Assembly: GCF_040500525.1 (NCBI RefSeq)
Contig: NZ_CP159402.1
Location: forward strand, 1,363,501 to 1,427,500
Direction of reading: 5' to 3'
Length of the DNA: 64,000 nucleotides
Source: Azospirillum formosense
Lineage (GTDB): Bacteria; Pseudomonadota; Alphaproteobacteria; Azospirillales; Azospirillaceae
The notes under the pieces are model-generated. The model searched no databases. It was given only the letters and a program-made list of their open reading frames with translations, and had not been told where the DNA came from. Of the stretch, positions 54,145-63,306 are shown one piece after another; position 1 is the stretch's first letter; each line of letters starts with the position of its first letter. The position numbers and the translations under genes are program-made.

Positions 54145-57100
54145 TCAGCGCCGCCCGAAGGGACGCGAGGGGATGTTCCGCCCGAACTTCGACCCCGCCT
54201 TCAGCGCGCTGGGGCGCGGCGGCGGCGGGGGTGGCGGAGGCGGGGGCGCCTCGCCCTTCGGCACGGCGCCGCCGCCGGCCATCTGGGCGAGATCGCTCAT
54301 CAGCCGGTTGACGCCGCGCACCCGCTGGCCCTCGTCGGTCCATTCGCGGGTGTAGACCAGCTTGTGGTCGGGCCGCAGCTTCATCAGGCTCATCTGCTGG
54401 CTGATGTAGGTCAGCAGCTTGGCCGGCTCGGCGTAGCTGTTGTTGCGGAAGGTCAGAACGGCGCCCTTCGGCCCGGCGTCCACCCGTTCCACCTCCGCCT
54501 GTCGGCAGAGCTGCTTGATGGTCACCACGTCCAGCAGGTTCTCCACCTCGCCCGGCAGCTTGCCGAAACGGTCGATCAGCTCCGCCGCGAAGCCGTCGAT
54601 CTCCGCCCGGTCCACCAGATCGGCGATGCGGCGGTAGAGCGACAGGCGCACCGTCAGGTCGGGGACATACTCCTCCGGAATCAGCACCGGGGTGCCCAAG
54701 TTGATCTGCGGGGTCCAGGGCTGGTCCTCAGCACCGCTCGGCACCTGCCCGTCCATGTTGGCGCGGGCGTTGGCGACGGCCTCCTCCAGCATGTGCTGGT
54801 AAAGCTCGACGCCGACCTCCTTGACATGGCCCGACTGCTCCTCGCCCAGCAGGTTACCGGCGCCGCGGATGTCCATGTCGTGGCTGGCCAGCTGGAAGCC
54901 GGCGCCCAAGCTGTCCAACGTCTCGATGACGTGCAGTCGCTGCTGCGCCGTGCCGGTCAGCGGCTTGTTCGGCGCGTAGGTGAGGTAGGCGTAGCCGCGC
55001 ACCTTCGACCGGCCGACGCGCCCGCGGATCTGGTAGAGCTGGGCCAGGCCGAACATGTCCGCCCGGTGCACGATCAGCGTGTTGGCGTTGGGGATGTCGA
55101 TGCCGCTCTCGATGATGTTGGTGGCGAGCAGCACCTCGAACTTGCCCTCGTCGAAGGCGGTCATCACCTCTTCCAGCTCGCTGGCCGGCATCTGGCCGTG
55201 GGCGGTGACGATCTTCACCTCGGGAACCAGCTCGCGCACCCGCTCGGCGACCTTGGCCAAGTCCTCGACGCGGGGGCAGACGTAGAAGGTCTGGCCGCCC
55301 CGGTAATGCTCGCGCAGGATGGCCTCGCGCACCACCACGGGGTCGTAGGGCAGGACGAAGGTGCGCACCGCCAGACGGTCCACCGGCGGGGTGGCGATCA
55401 GCGACAGCTCGCGCACGCCGGACAGCGCCATCTGGAGCGTGCGCGGAATCGGCGTGGCGGTCAGCGTCAGGACGTGCACGTCGGCGCGCAGCTCCTTCAG
55501 CCGCTCCTTCTGCTTCACGCCGAAATGCTGCTCCTCGTCGACGATGACCATGCCGAGCTGCTTGAACTGCACGCCCTTGCCGAGCAGCGCGTGCGTGCCG
55601 ATCACGATGTCGGCGGTGCCCTCCGTCAGCTCCTGCTTGACCTTGGTCTGCTCCTTGGCGGTGACCATGCGGGAGAGCTGGACGATGCGCAGCGGCAGTC
55701 CCGCGAAGCGCGTCGTGAAGGTCTTGAAGTGCTGGCGCGCCAGCAGCGTGGTCGGCACCACCACGGCGACCTGCTGGCCGCTCATGGCGACGAGGAAGGC
55801 GGCGCGCAGAGCCACCTCCGTCTTGCCGAAGCCGACGTCGCCGCAGACCAGCCGGTCCATGGGACGGCCCGAGCCGAGGTCGGTGAAGACTTCCTCGATG
55901 GCCTTCAACTGGTCGTCGGTCTCCGGGTAGGGGAAGCGGGCGGCGAACTCCTGATAGACGCCCTCCGGCGTGTAGACCGGGTCGGCCTTTTTCAGCATGC
56001 GCTCGGCGGCGATCTTCAGCAGCGCCTCGGCCATGTCCTTCAGGCGCTTCTTGACGCGGGCCTTGCGGCCCTGCCAGCCGGCCCCGCCCAGCTTGTCGAG
56101 CTGCGCGTGCGCGTCCTCCGACCCGTAGCGGGTCAGCACCTCGATGTTCTCGACGGGGACGTAGAGCTTGTCGCCGCCCTCGTAGATCAGCCGCAGGCAG
56201 TCGTGCGGGGCGCCGGACACCTCCAGCGTCTCCAGCCCGTCGTAGCGCCCGATGCCGTGGTCCATGTGCACCACGAGGTCGCCCGAGGCGAGCGCCGTGT
56301 ATTCGGCGATGAAGTTGGCGGCCTTGCGCTTCTTCTTCGTCGCCGGGCGGACGAGGCGGTCGCCGAGGATGTCCTGCTCGGTGATGACGGCCATGTCGGC
56401 GGAGGTGAAGCCGTGCTCCATCCCCAGAACGATCATGCCGATGACGTGGCGGTCGAAGCGGCGGACGTCCTCGACGCTCTCCGCCGGCTCCAGCCCCGGA
56501 ATGCCGTGGTCGCCCAGCACCGTCATCAGACGGTCGCGGGAGCCCGCGGAATAGCCGGCGACCAGCACACGCCGCCCGTCGGCCCGCAGGGCGCGGATAT
56601 GGTCCTTCACCGCCTCGAAGACGTTCACGTCGGGCCGCGCCCGCTCCTCGGCGAAGTCGTGGCCGCGGCGCCCGCCGGCGTCCAGCGTGCCCTTGATTCC
56701 CGGCGGCGTGCCGAAGGGCTGGAGCTGCGCCACCGCGTGGGCCGCGAACAGGTCGTCCCAGGCCTGCGCGTCGAGGAACATCATGCCGACCGGCACCGGC
56801 TTGTAGACCGGCGAGCCCGTCCGCTTCTCGATGACGATCATGCTCTCGCGGGAGGCGTGGAAGTCCACCACCTGCGCGATGCGCGAATCGCGCGCCTCCG
56901 TCGCCTGATGGTCAAGCGACAGGATGGCCTTGGGCATGTAGGCCAGCAGCGATTCCATCGTCTCGTGGAACAGCGGCAGCCAATGCTCCATGCCGCCGTA
57001 CTTGCGCCCGGCGCTGATCGCCTCGTAGAGCGGATCGTCGTCGGTGATGGCGCCGAACAGCTCGCGGTAGCCGGAGCGGAAGCGGGCGATGCCGGCCTCG

Positions 57101-57771
57101 TCGAGGAAGACCTCGGACATTGGCTTCAGGTCGATGCCGTCGCGCTTGTCGGTGGTGCGCTGCGACATGGGATCGAAGCTGCGCACCGCCTCCAGCTCGT
57201 CGCCGAACAGGTCGAGGCGCAGCGGCTCGTCGGTGCCCGGCGGGAACAGGTCCACGATGCCGCCGCGCACGGCGAACTCGCCCGGCTCGCGCACGGTCTG
57301 GGCGCGGGTGTAGCCGTTGCCGGCCAGATAGCGCTGCAGCTTCTCCAGGTCGATCCGGTCGCGCAGCTTCGCCGAGAACACCGCGTCGCGGAAGGCGGCG
57401 CGGGGCGGCACCTTCTGCACCATGGCGTTGACGGTGGTCAGCACGACCAGCGGCGCAGCGTCCGCCTTGCGCGCCAGCAGGCGGGTCAGCGTGTCGATGC
57501 GCTTCGCCACGATGCCGCCGTTGGGCGACACCCGGTCATAGGGCAGGCAGTCCCAGGCCGGGAACACCTGCACCTCCAGCGACGGCGCGAAGAAGGCCAG
57601 CGCCTCCGCCAGCTGGGCGGCGCGGGTGTCGTCGAGCGCGACGTGGAGAAGTCCGGCGCTCCCCGCCCGCTTGGCGAGGTCGGCGAGGACGCGGGCGTCA
57701 TGACCGGCGGGGGCGCCGCCGACCAGAAGGCGGCCGGAGCGTCCCGGCTGCAACTGTTCGAAGCTGGGCAA
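54145..57771 (-). CDS. mfd: Transcription-repair coupling factor Mfd
   Basis: Removes stalled RNA polymerase and recruits UvrA for repair. 1208 aa. The N-terminal UvrB-like part is followed by the RNA-polymerase interaction domain and the RecG-like translocase with CGDVGFGKTEVALR (about 640), VDEEQHFG (about 742), TATPIPRTLQMAL and IYQIRGRVGRS. The C-terminal tail carries a run of about ten Pro, then a basic end (NIPSRPFGRR), beyond the normal D7 domain. TTG start at 57771 is the only candidate in frame; the annotated first codon is therefore unusual. It follows sdhE by 10 bp. Confidence 0.95.
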   Translation of the reverse strand: MPSFEQLQPGRSGRLLVGGAPAGHDARVLADLAKRAGSAGLLHVALDDTRAAQLAEALAFFAPSLEVQVFPAWDCLPYDRVSPNGGIVAKRIDTLTRLLARKADAAPLVVLTTVNAMVQKVPPRAAFRDAVFSAKLRDRIDLEKLQRYLAGNGYTRAQTVREPGEFAVRGGIVDLFPPGTDEPLRLDLFGDELEAVRSFDPMSQRTTDKRDGIDLKPMSEVFLDEAGIARFRSGYRELFGAITDDDPLYEAISAGRKYGGMEHWLPLFHETMESLLAYMPKAILSLDHQATEARDSRIAQVVDFHASRESMIVIEKRTGSPVYKPVPVGMMFLDAQAWDDLFAAHAVAQLQPFGTPPGIKGTLDAGGRRGHDFAEERARPDVNVFEAVKDHIRALRADGRRVLVAGYSAGSRDRLMTVLGDHGIPGLEPAESVEDVRRFDRHVIGMIVLGMEHGFTSADMAVITEQDILGDRLVRPATKKKRKAANFIAEYTALASGDLVVHMDHGIGRYDGLETLEVSGAPHDCLRLIYEGGDKLYVPVENIEVLTRYGSEDAHAQLDKLGGAGWQGRKARVKKRLKDMAEALLKIAAERMLKKADPVYTPEGVYQEFAARFPYPETDDQLKAIEEVFTDLGSGRPMDRLVCGDVGFGKTEVALRAAFLVAMSGQQVAVVVPTTLLARQHFKTFTTRFAGLPLRIVQLSRMVTAKEQTKVKQELTEGTADIVIGTHALLGKGVQFKQLGMVIVDEEQHFGVKQKERLKELRADVHVLTLTATPIPRTLQMALSGVRELSLIATPPVDRLAVRTFVLPYDPVVVREAILREHYRGGQTFYVCPRVEDLAKVAERVRELVPEVKIVTAHGQMPASELEEVMTAFDEGKFEVLLATNIIESGIDIPNANTLIVHRADMFGLAQLYQIRGRVGRSKVRGYAYLTYAPNKPLTGTAQQRLHVIETLDSLGAGFQLASHDMDIRGAGNLLGEEQSGHVKEVGVELYQHMLEEAVANARANMDGQVPSGAEDQPWTPQINLGTPVLIPEEYVPDLTVRLSLYRRIADLVDRAEIDGFAAELIDRFGKLPGEVENLLDVVTIKQLCRQAEVERVDAGPKGAVLTFRNNSYAEPAKLLTYISQQMSLMKLRPDHKLVYTREWTDEGQRVRGVNRLMSDLAQMAGGGAVPKGEAPPPPPPPPPPRPSALKAGSKFGRNIPSRPFGRR

Positions 57772-57781
57772 GGATCGGGCC

Positions 57782-58084
57782 TCAGGACCCCTGACGGGGC
57801 GTGTAGCGGAACTTGGTCAACAGCTGCATGACGTCGGTGTCGTGCTCGGCGGGCACCGGCTCGCGCCCGGCGTACCAGTTGTAGAGGTCGGGGTCGCTGA
57901 GTTCGAGCAGCGCCTCGTAGCGGTCGAGCTGCGCGTGGTCGAAGGCCGGGACATGGGCGTCGGCGAAGCTGCCGATCAGCAGGTCCATCTCCCGCATGCC
58001 GCGGTGCCACGACCGGAAGCGCAGCCGCTTGCGCCGGTTGTCCAGGGATTCGCCGCTCTCAGACAGGGTGTTCTCGTCGCTCAT
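57782..58084 (-). CDS. sdhE: Succinate dehydrogenase assembly factor SdhE
   Basis: 100 aa. Helps attach FAD to SdhA. Family signature RFRSWHRGMREMDLLIGSF with the RGxxE motif, then LELSDPDLYNWYAG. ATG at 58084; the longer reading to 58159 adds no conserved residues. sdhE next to mfd is common in alphaproteobacteria. Confidence 0.93.
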   Translation of the reverse strand: MSDENTLSESGESLDNRRKRLRFRSWHRGMREMDLLIGSFADAHVPAFDHAQLDRYEALLELSDPDLYNWYAGREPVPAEHDTDVMQLLTKFRYTPRQGS

Positions 58085-58216
58085 GCCATCCACGCCAAAA
58101 AGCCCCGGCCCCGGAAGATAGGGGGCGGAGCGGTCCACATCCACCCCCGCATCCTGCACACCGGCACGCCCCCGCGCAAACCGAAATGCCGGACGATCCC
58201 CCGGAAGGATCTTGAT

Positions 58217-59008
58217 TCAGCGCGCCAGCCACGCCTCCAGCCCGTCGCGCAGGTCCGCCCCCGGTGCCAGCCGGGCGAAGCGCTCGGTCTCCACCGCCAG
58301 CCCTTCGCCGATGGTCATGTTCAGCCCGCGGGTCACCGCCCCCAGGATGCCGGACACCGCCGCCGGGGAATGCCGGACGATCCGCCCGGCCAGCTCGAAG
58401 GCCGCGGGCAGCAGGGCGTCGTGCGGCACCACCTGATTGACCAGCCCCACCGCCAATGCCGTCGCCGGCGGGAAGGCGTCTCCGGTCAGCAGCCATTCCA
58501 GCGCCCGCTTGCGCCCGGCGTTGCGGGGAAGCCGCTGCGTCCCGCCAAACGTCGGCATCATGCCGAGCCTGATTTCCGCCTTGGAGAAGCTCGCCCGCTC
58601 GCTGGCGACGGCGAGGTGCGTAGCCTCCAAAATCTCGCAACCGCCGCCGTAGCAGATGCCGTTGACCGCGGCGATGATGGGCTTGGGGAAGGACTCAATC
58701 CGCGCGCACAGCGTCTGTCCGGGCCGGAAGGCGCGCACCGCCGCCTCCGCTCCCCGCCGGACGGCCGGGGTGAACTCAGCGATGTCCGCACCGGCGGAGA
58801 AGGCCCGCTCCCCGGCGCCGGTGACGATGATCGCCCGCACCGCCGCGTCGGCCTCCAGCGCGTCCAGCGTGTCGAGCATGGCGCCGGCCAGCGCCGTGCT
58901 GATGGCGTTCAGCTTGGCGGGACGGTTCAGAGTGAGGGTGGCGATCCCCCCGGCGGTGACGCACAGCACGGGGTTGGCGGGGTCGGCGTGTTTGGTCGTC
59001 AGGGACAT
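58217..59008 (-). CDS. Enoyl-CoA hydratase/isomerase family protein
   Basis: 263 aa crotonase. Oxyanion-hole motifs FSAGADIAEF and CYGGGCEILEA, and EIRLGMMPTFGGTQRLPR; both catalytic-region Glu residues of the hydratase type are kept, so hydratase activity is plausible. Substrate chain length unknown. ATG at 59008 with AAGGA upstream. Divergent from the gene at 59208, sharing a 199-bp control region. Confidence 0.9.
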   Translation of the reverse strand: MSLTTKHADPANPVLCVTAGGIATLTLNRPAKLNAISTALAGAMLDTLDALEADAAVRAIIVTGAGERAFSAGADIAEFTPAVRRGAEAAVRAFRPGQTLCARIESFPKPIIAAVNGICYGGGCEILEATHLAVASERASFSKAEIRLGMMPTFGGTQRLPRNAGRKRALEWLLTGDAFPPATALAVGLVNQVVPHDALLPAAFELAGRIVRHSPAAVSGILGAVTRGLNMTIGEGLAVETERFARLAPGADLRDGLEAWLAR

Positions 59009-59093
59009 GACGCGGTCCTTCTGTCCTGCGTTTGAGATGCCCCACTGTCGAGCCCGAGCCACGCCCCTGACAAACGAGTACGCCGCGTGTTCG

Positions 59094-59110
59094 GGTGAGC
59101 AACGCTCACC
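59094..59110. promoter_or_regulatory. 17-bp interrupted palindrome in the divergent promoter region
   Basis: GGTGAGC (59094-59100) and GCTCACC (59104-59110) are separated by AAC. It lies 86 bp upstream of the crotonase ATG and 37 bp before the -35 box of the plus-strand promoter. It has the shape of a dimeric repressor site, but the regulator is unknown. Confidence 0.5.
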
Positions 59111-59146
59111 TGAAACCGGGCCACCGCCGCAGGCCAAAGCGTCACC

Positions 59147-59174
59147 TTGACAGAATCGCGACAGTTGGTACACT
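59147..59174 (+). promoter_or_regulatory. Predicted sigma-70-type promoter
   Basis: TTGACA (59147-59152) and TACACT (59169-59174) with 16-bp spacing. The start would be near 59181, 27 nt before the ATG at 59208. Confidence 0.6.
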
Positions 59175-59207
59175 GAACAGTCCCAGCCACTCGCGGTGGA
59201 GGTCGCC

Positions 59208-59801
59208 ATGACCGACGGATCGATCGGACGCACGGAACCTCTGGTCCGCTCGGCCGGCGTGGTGGAGCGCACGGGCAGCGCGACCGACCGCAGAAAACGG
59301 CGGCAGAACCGGCAGGATCTGCAACAGCAGGAGCGCGAGCAGCAGGAGCGCCGCGACCAGGACGAGGCCAACCACAAGCGGCGGCGTCTCTACGACCTGC
59401 TGTTCGACGAGATCGACGAGCTGGACACGCTGAACGCCGGGCAGCGGGCGCGCATCAAGCAGAATCTGCGCGCGCAGCTCGCCGACCGCCGACCGCCGCC
59501 CCACCTCGCCCCCAACCTCGCCCAGCCGCCGCCGGATGAGGACATCGAACGCATCGCAGCGGCGCTTCTTGAAAAAGCCGTCGCGGCCCATCCGGTCGAT
59601 CATGACCACATCGTCGGCATGGCGGCGCCGACGCATCCGGCGCTTCCGCCGGGACAGACGGCGGAGAATGTGGCGCTCGCCAACCAGCTCCGCGAATGCC
59701 TGGAACAGCGGACGACGACATCGCGGCGCGTTGCCGTGTATCTCCGCCTGCTTCTGACGCTTGAAGGCGCCTTCCGGCCGCATCTGGTGGTGGACGCCTG
59801 A
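59208..59801 (+). CDS. Charged coiled-coil hypothetical protein
   Basis: 197 aa from the ATG at 59208, with GGAGG 5 bases upstream. A Gln/Arg/Glu-rich helix (about 35-70: RRKRRQNRQDLQQQEREQQE) could form a coiled coil. It is followed by KRRRLYDLLFDEIDELDTL and a Pro-rich stretch, and a C-terminal helical region rich in Ala and Leu. No family recognised. It has its own promoter. Confidence 0.75.
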   Translation: MTDGSIGRTEPLVRSAGVVERTGSATDRRKRRQNRQDLQQQEREQQERRDQDEANHKRRRLYDLLFDEIDELDTLNAGQRARIKQNLRAQLADRRPPPHLAPNLAQPPPDEDIERIAAALLEKAVAAHPVDHDHIVGMAAPTHPALPPGQTAENVALANQLRECLEQRTTTSRRVAVYLRLLLTLEGAFRPHLVVDA

Positions 59802-59974
59802 CCGTCGCCACCGCGGGTGTGATGCGCGAATTCGGAGAAAGCCCCCCTCCGATGCGCCACCCTGGATGGTTGGACCATGCGGCACAATGGTTCCGTTGTT
59901 TCTCCGGCGGAGTCCGGGCGCGTTCCCGCGCCGTTCCCGCCGCGGAAAACCCGCTCCCGCAGGGAGGTTCCCCC

Positions 59975-61273
59975 GTGCCCGACACCCATCTCGCCACGCA
60001 CGCCCAGCCGTCCGGCGACGCCCTTCGCCAAGCGCTCTCCACCCGCTTCCAAAAGATCCGCGCCCGCACCGCCGAACTCGCCGCCCCCCTGTCGCCGGAA
60101 GACCTGATGGTCCAGTCGGTGGCCGACGGCGCTCCGGCCAAATGGCACCTCGCCCACACGACGTGGCTGTTCGAAACCACCGTCCTGGTGCCTTGCAACC
60201 CCGGTTACCGGCCCTTCGACCCGGCCTTTCTGACGCTGTTCGCCGCACGCGACGACCGCTTCGGCAGCCATCAGCTTCCCTCACCCACCCTGCGCCTGCT
60301 CTCCCGGCCCAACGCGGCGGAGGTGATGCGCTACCGCGACCATGTGAACGCCGCGGTCCTGCACCTGCTGAACCAGGCCGACGAGGCGGAGTTGCCGGAG
60401 ATCGCCGACCGCGTGATCGTCGGCATCACGCACGAGCGGCGCCACCAGGAACGGCTGCTGACCCACGTGAAGCATGCCTTCTGGAGCAACCCGCTGCGCC
60501 CCGCCTACGAGCAGCCGCCACAGGTCGCTCCCGCCCCGCCGCAGCCGGAACGCTGGGTCGAGCATGAGGGCGGCCTCGTCGAAATCGGGCGGAGCGAAGC
60601 CTGGGCCGGCTTCGACCATGAGGGGCCGCGCCACCGCGTCCATCTGGAGCCGTTCCGCCTCGCCGCCCTGCCGGTGTCCTGCGGCGCCTTCCGCGACTTC
60701 ATCGAGGATGGCGGCTACGCGAAGCGCTCGCTCTGGCTCGCCGACGGCTGGGAGGCGGTGCAGACCGAAGGGTGGCAGGCCCCGCTCTATTGGGAATGGC
60801 GCGACGGCGCGTGGCAGATCTTCACGCTCTACGGCATGCGCCCGCTCGATCCGGCCGAACCCGTCTGCCATGTCAGCTGGTTCGAGGCCGACGCCTTCGC
60901 CCGCTGGGCCGGCAAGCGCCTGCCCGAAGAAGCCGAGTGGGAGGCCGTGGCGTCCCGCTGCGACAGCATGGGCAACCTGCTGGGCACGGGCCACCGCCAC
61001 CCGCGCCCCAGCACCTGCCACGGCGACGGCCCCTGGCAGCTGTTCGGCGACGTGTGGGAATGGACGCGCAGCCCCTTCGTCCCCTACCCCGGCTACCGCC
61101 TGCCGGACGGGGTGGACGAGGCCGTCCACGGCCGCTTCATGATCAACCGCATGGTGCTGCGGGGCGGCAGCTGCGTCACCCCCTTCGACCACGCCAACCC
61201 GACGACCCGGCATTACCTGCGGCCGGACTCCCGTTTGTCCTTCACCGGCCTGCGGCTGGCAGAGGACGCCTGA
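59975..61273 (+). CDS. egtB: Ergothioneine biosynthesis protein EgtB
   Basis: Iron-dependent sulfoxide synthase that joins hercynine with gamma-glutamylcysteine or cysteine. 432 aa. N-terminal DinB-like domain with the His set in KWHLAHTTWLFET and HERRHQERLLTHV. The C-terminal FGE-sulfatase domain has PVCHVSWFEADAFARWAGKRLPEEAEWE and GDVWEWTRSPF, plus MVLRGGSCVTP. GTG at 59975 preferred (AGGGAGG 8 bases before). EgtD is not adjacent. Confidence 0.9.
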   Translation: MPDTHLATHAQPSGDALRQALSTRFQKIRARTAELAAPLSPEDLMVQSVADGAPAKWHLAHTTWLFETTVLVPCNPGYRPFDPAFLTLFAARDDRFGSHQLPSPTLRLLSRPNAAEVMRYRDHVNAAVLHLLNQADEAELPEIADRVIVGITHERRHQERLLTHVKHAFWSNPLRPAYEQPPQVAPAPPQPERWVEHEGGLVEIGRSEAWAGFDHEGPRHRVHLEPFRLAALPVSCGAFRDFIEDGGYAKRSLWLADGWEAVQTEGWQAPLYWEWRDGAWQIFTLYGMRPLDPAEPVCHVSWFEADAFARWAGKRLPEEAEWEAVASRCDSMGNLLGTGHRHPRPSTCHGDGPWQLFGDVWEWTRSPFVPYPGYRLPDGVDEAVHGRFMINRMVLRGGSCVTPFDHANPTTRHYLRPDSRLSFTGLRLAEDA

Positions 61274-61372
61274 TGAATAGGACAGCTGAGACATTGGAAT
61301 CGTTTTAATCGGTGGCGCTGCACCGCGGCAGGTCCTATAACCATAATTAAATTATGGATTATGGAGCCTTTC

Positions 61373-61705
61373 ATGCCCCTCGACCTTCCCTCGGTGTTTC
61401 GCCACCACGTCTTTTGTTGCGCCCAGCAGCGCCCGCCCGGCCATCCGCGCGGGAGCTGCGCGGCAAAGGACGCCCACCCGCTGTGGGAGCGGCTCGGCCA
61501 GCGCATCCAGGCCAAGGAGCTTCCCGACGTCGGGATGGCCTGGACCGGCTGCCTCGGCTTCTGCTCCGCCGGGCCGCTGATGGTGGTCTATCCGGAGGGC
61601 CTGTGGTACCGCCCGGAGACGCCTGAGGACATCGACGAGATCGTCGACTCGCATCTCGTCAACGACACGCCGGTCGAACGGCTGGTGATGGTGCTGACCC
61701 GCTGA
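61373..61705 (+). CDS. Thioredoxin-like 2Fe-2S ferredoxin
   Basis: 110 aa. Cys spacing matches the thioredoxin-fold ferredoxin: Cys, 12 residues, Cys (HHVFCCAQQ...RGSC), then Cys-x3-Cys in TGCLGFCSAGPLM. An extra Cys sits next to the first. YPEGLWYRPETPEDIDEIV is typical. ATG at 61373 preferred (GGAG 6 bases before) over 61361. Electron partner unknown. Confidence 0.9.
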   Translation: MPLDLPSVFRHHVFCCAQQRPPGHPRGSCAAKDAHPLWERLGQRIQAKELPDVGMAWTGCLGFCSAGPLMVVYPEGLWYRPETPEDIDEIVDSHLVNDTPVERLVMVLTR

Positions 61706-61722
61706 ACGTAAAGGCTCAACGC

Positions 61723-61760
61723 AAAAACCCCTCCCCGGCTCGGCCGGCGGAGGGGCTTTC
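61723..61760. terminator. Bidirectional intrinsic terminator
   Basis: CCCCTCC (61728-61734) with GGAGGGG (61749-61755), extended inside by CCGGC/GCCGG with one bulged C. Five A on the left and CTTTCTTC on the right; serves the ferredoxin gene and the convergent phosphoribosyltransferase gene. Confidence 0.88.
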
Positions 61761-61779
61761 TTCGTGCGGAACGACGATG

Positions 61780-62943
61780 CTACTTGCGGAACAGGAACTC
61801 GCGGCCGACCTTCACGCGCTTCTCGCCATCGTATTCGATGATGTCGGCGGTGGCGTAGGTCTCGGTCCAGCGTTCCGGCAGATAGCTGCCGGTGCCGATG
61901 ATGTCGACGGGGGCGTTGGCCTCCGCCATCAGGCGGCACTTCGCCGGGCCGAAGCCGGAGCTGGCGACGATCTTCACCGCCGGGAATCCGGCCTCGTCCA
62001 GCTTCTCGCGCATGAAATGGATGGCCGCGGCCGACACGCCGGTGCCGATCAGGTAGCGGAGCTGCGTCTCGTCGCGGTAGCCGCGGATGGAATGCGGCGC
62101 GTGCCGCTCCAGCACCGCGTAGGAGCCCGGCGGGTCCAGCCCCTCCAGGAAGCGCCCGCCCGGCGTGTCGAGCCGCACCGCCAGCTTGCCCTGCGCGGCG
62201 AGGCCGGGGAAACGGCGGCAGACCTCCAGCGCGTCGGTCACCTCGCGCCCGAAGTAATCGACCAGGACGGTCAGCGGCAGCTCGGGGAAGGTCTCGTGGA
62301 ACATCTCCGCCGCCCGCACGGTCGATCCGGCATAGCCGATCAGCGCGTGCGGCATCGTCCCCATGCCCTTCTTCTGGCCGAAGAAATGGGCGGTGGCGTC
62401 GGTGGCGTTGCCGATGAAGCCCTTGGCGCCGACCTTGCGCTTCGCCCGGTCCGAACCGACCGAGGCGGCGTAGGCCATCATCTCCTCCATCTCCGTTCCG
62501 GCGCAGTGGCGCGCCTCCATGGCGAGGAAGGCGGTCTTCGGCAGGTCGGCGCACATGGTGAAGGCGTTGTAGGCGCCGACGCAGGCGGGGCCGAGCTTCT
62601 GCAGGATGATCGTCTCGGTGTCGACCAGATGGTAGAAGGAACCGGTGATGTAGAGGATCGGCTCGCCCGCACCGACCCACTTCCCTTCCGGATAGTTCAG
62701 GACGATGTCGAGATCGAACCCGCGCTCCCGCGCCACCGCCTCCAGCCATTCGATGGCGAGTCGCGGCGCGCAGACCACCGGACGGCGCATGAAGATGGCG
62801 TAGGTGACCTTCTTGTCACCGAACTTCCCGACCGCCTCCTTGGTCCGCTTGAAATAGGTGTCGGTCCATTCGGTGATGGCCGACGCGGGCGGATGGCTGG
62901 CGGGCGCGTGACTGGCCGGCGGCTGGTTCCTGGTCTCGTCCAT
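61780..62943 (-). CDS. Nicotinate phosphoribosyltransferase-like protein
   Basis: 387 aa. NAD-salvage enzyme family: ITEWTDTYFKRTKEAV near the N-terminus, the GTEMEEMMAYAASVGSDR and GFIGNATDATAHFFGQKKGMGTMPHA core and the C-terminal VKIVASSGFGPAKCRLMAEANAP. ATG at 62943 chosen (AAGGA upstream); the reading to 63006 adds unconserved residues. I cannot separate nicotinate from quinolinate-type specificity here, but the sequence is closest to archaeal-type pncB proteins. Confidence 0.85.
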   Translation of the reverse strand: MDETRNQPPASHAPASHPPASAITEWTDTYFKRTKEAVGKFGDKKVTYAIFMRRPVVCAPRLAIEWLEAVARERGFDLDIVLNYPEGKWVGAGEPILYITGSFYHLVDTETIILQKLGPACVGAYNAFTMCADLPKTAFLAMEARHCAGTEMEEMMAYAASVGSDRAKRKVGAKGFIGNATDATAHFFGQKKGMGTMPHALIGYAGSTVRAAEMFHETFPELPLTVLVDYFGREVTDALEVCRRFPGLAAQGKLAVRLDTPGGRFLEGLDPPGSYAVLERHAPHSIRGYRDETQLRYLIGTGVSAAAIHFMREKLDEAGFPAVKIVASSGFGPAKCRLMAEANAPVDIIGTGSYLPERWTETYATADIIEYDGEKRVKVGREFLFRK

Positions 62944-63306
62944 GGCGATGTCCTTGTCTTCCCGCTCTTGCCCTTCGCGACGGTCACGTCCGGAGGCCGC
63001 CCCCACCGCGGGAACGGCGATCCGATAGAGAAACCAGCATTATACGCCCAGGCCCTCCGGTGGAAGAGGCTTCATCCGCGGCGGCCCACCGCCGCAAGCA
63101 ATGGTGATTTACCAAAAATACGCTACGAAATCCGACGCATTTCAAACGCAAAGAAGCCGAGAAGAGATGCGCAGTTCCTCACTGTAATGCGGCATCGCCA
63201 AAAAGTATAAAATACCTGTATTTGACGACTTCCCTTTACCCATTCACCATAGACCCAAGAACAGGCACCACCCCCTTTCGGTGCCGGGAAAAGCGACGAG
63301 GTCGGC
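62944..63306. other. 363-bp divergent intergenic region
   Basis: AT-rich from about 63100. A TATAAAAT at 63206-63213 could be a -10 element, but no good -35 is at normal spacing. No gene or strong hairpin seen. Confidence 0.4.

Noticed and set aside
53860..57831. 1323-codon plus-strand ORF
   Set aside because: Antisense shadow of mfd.
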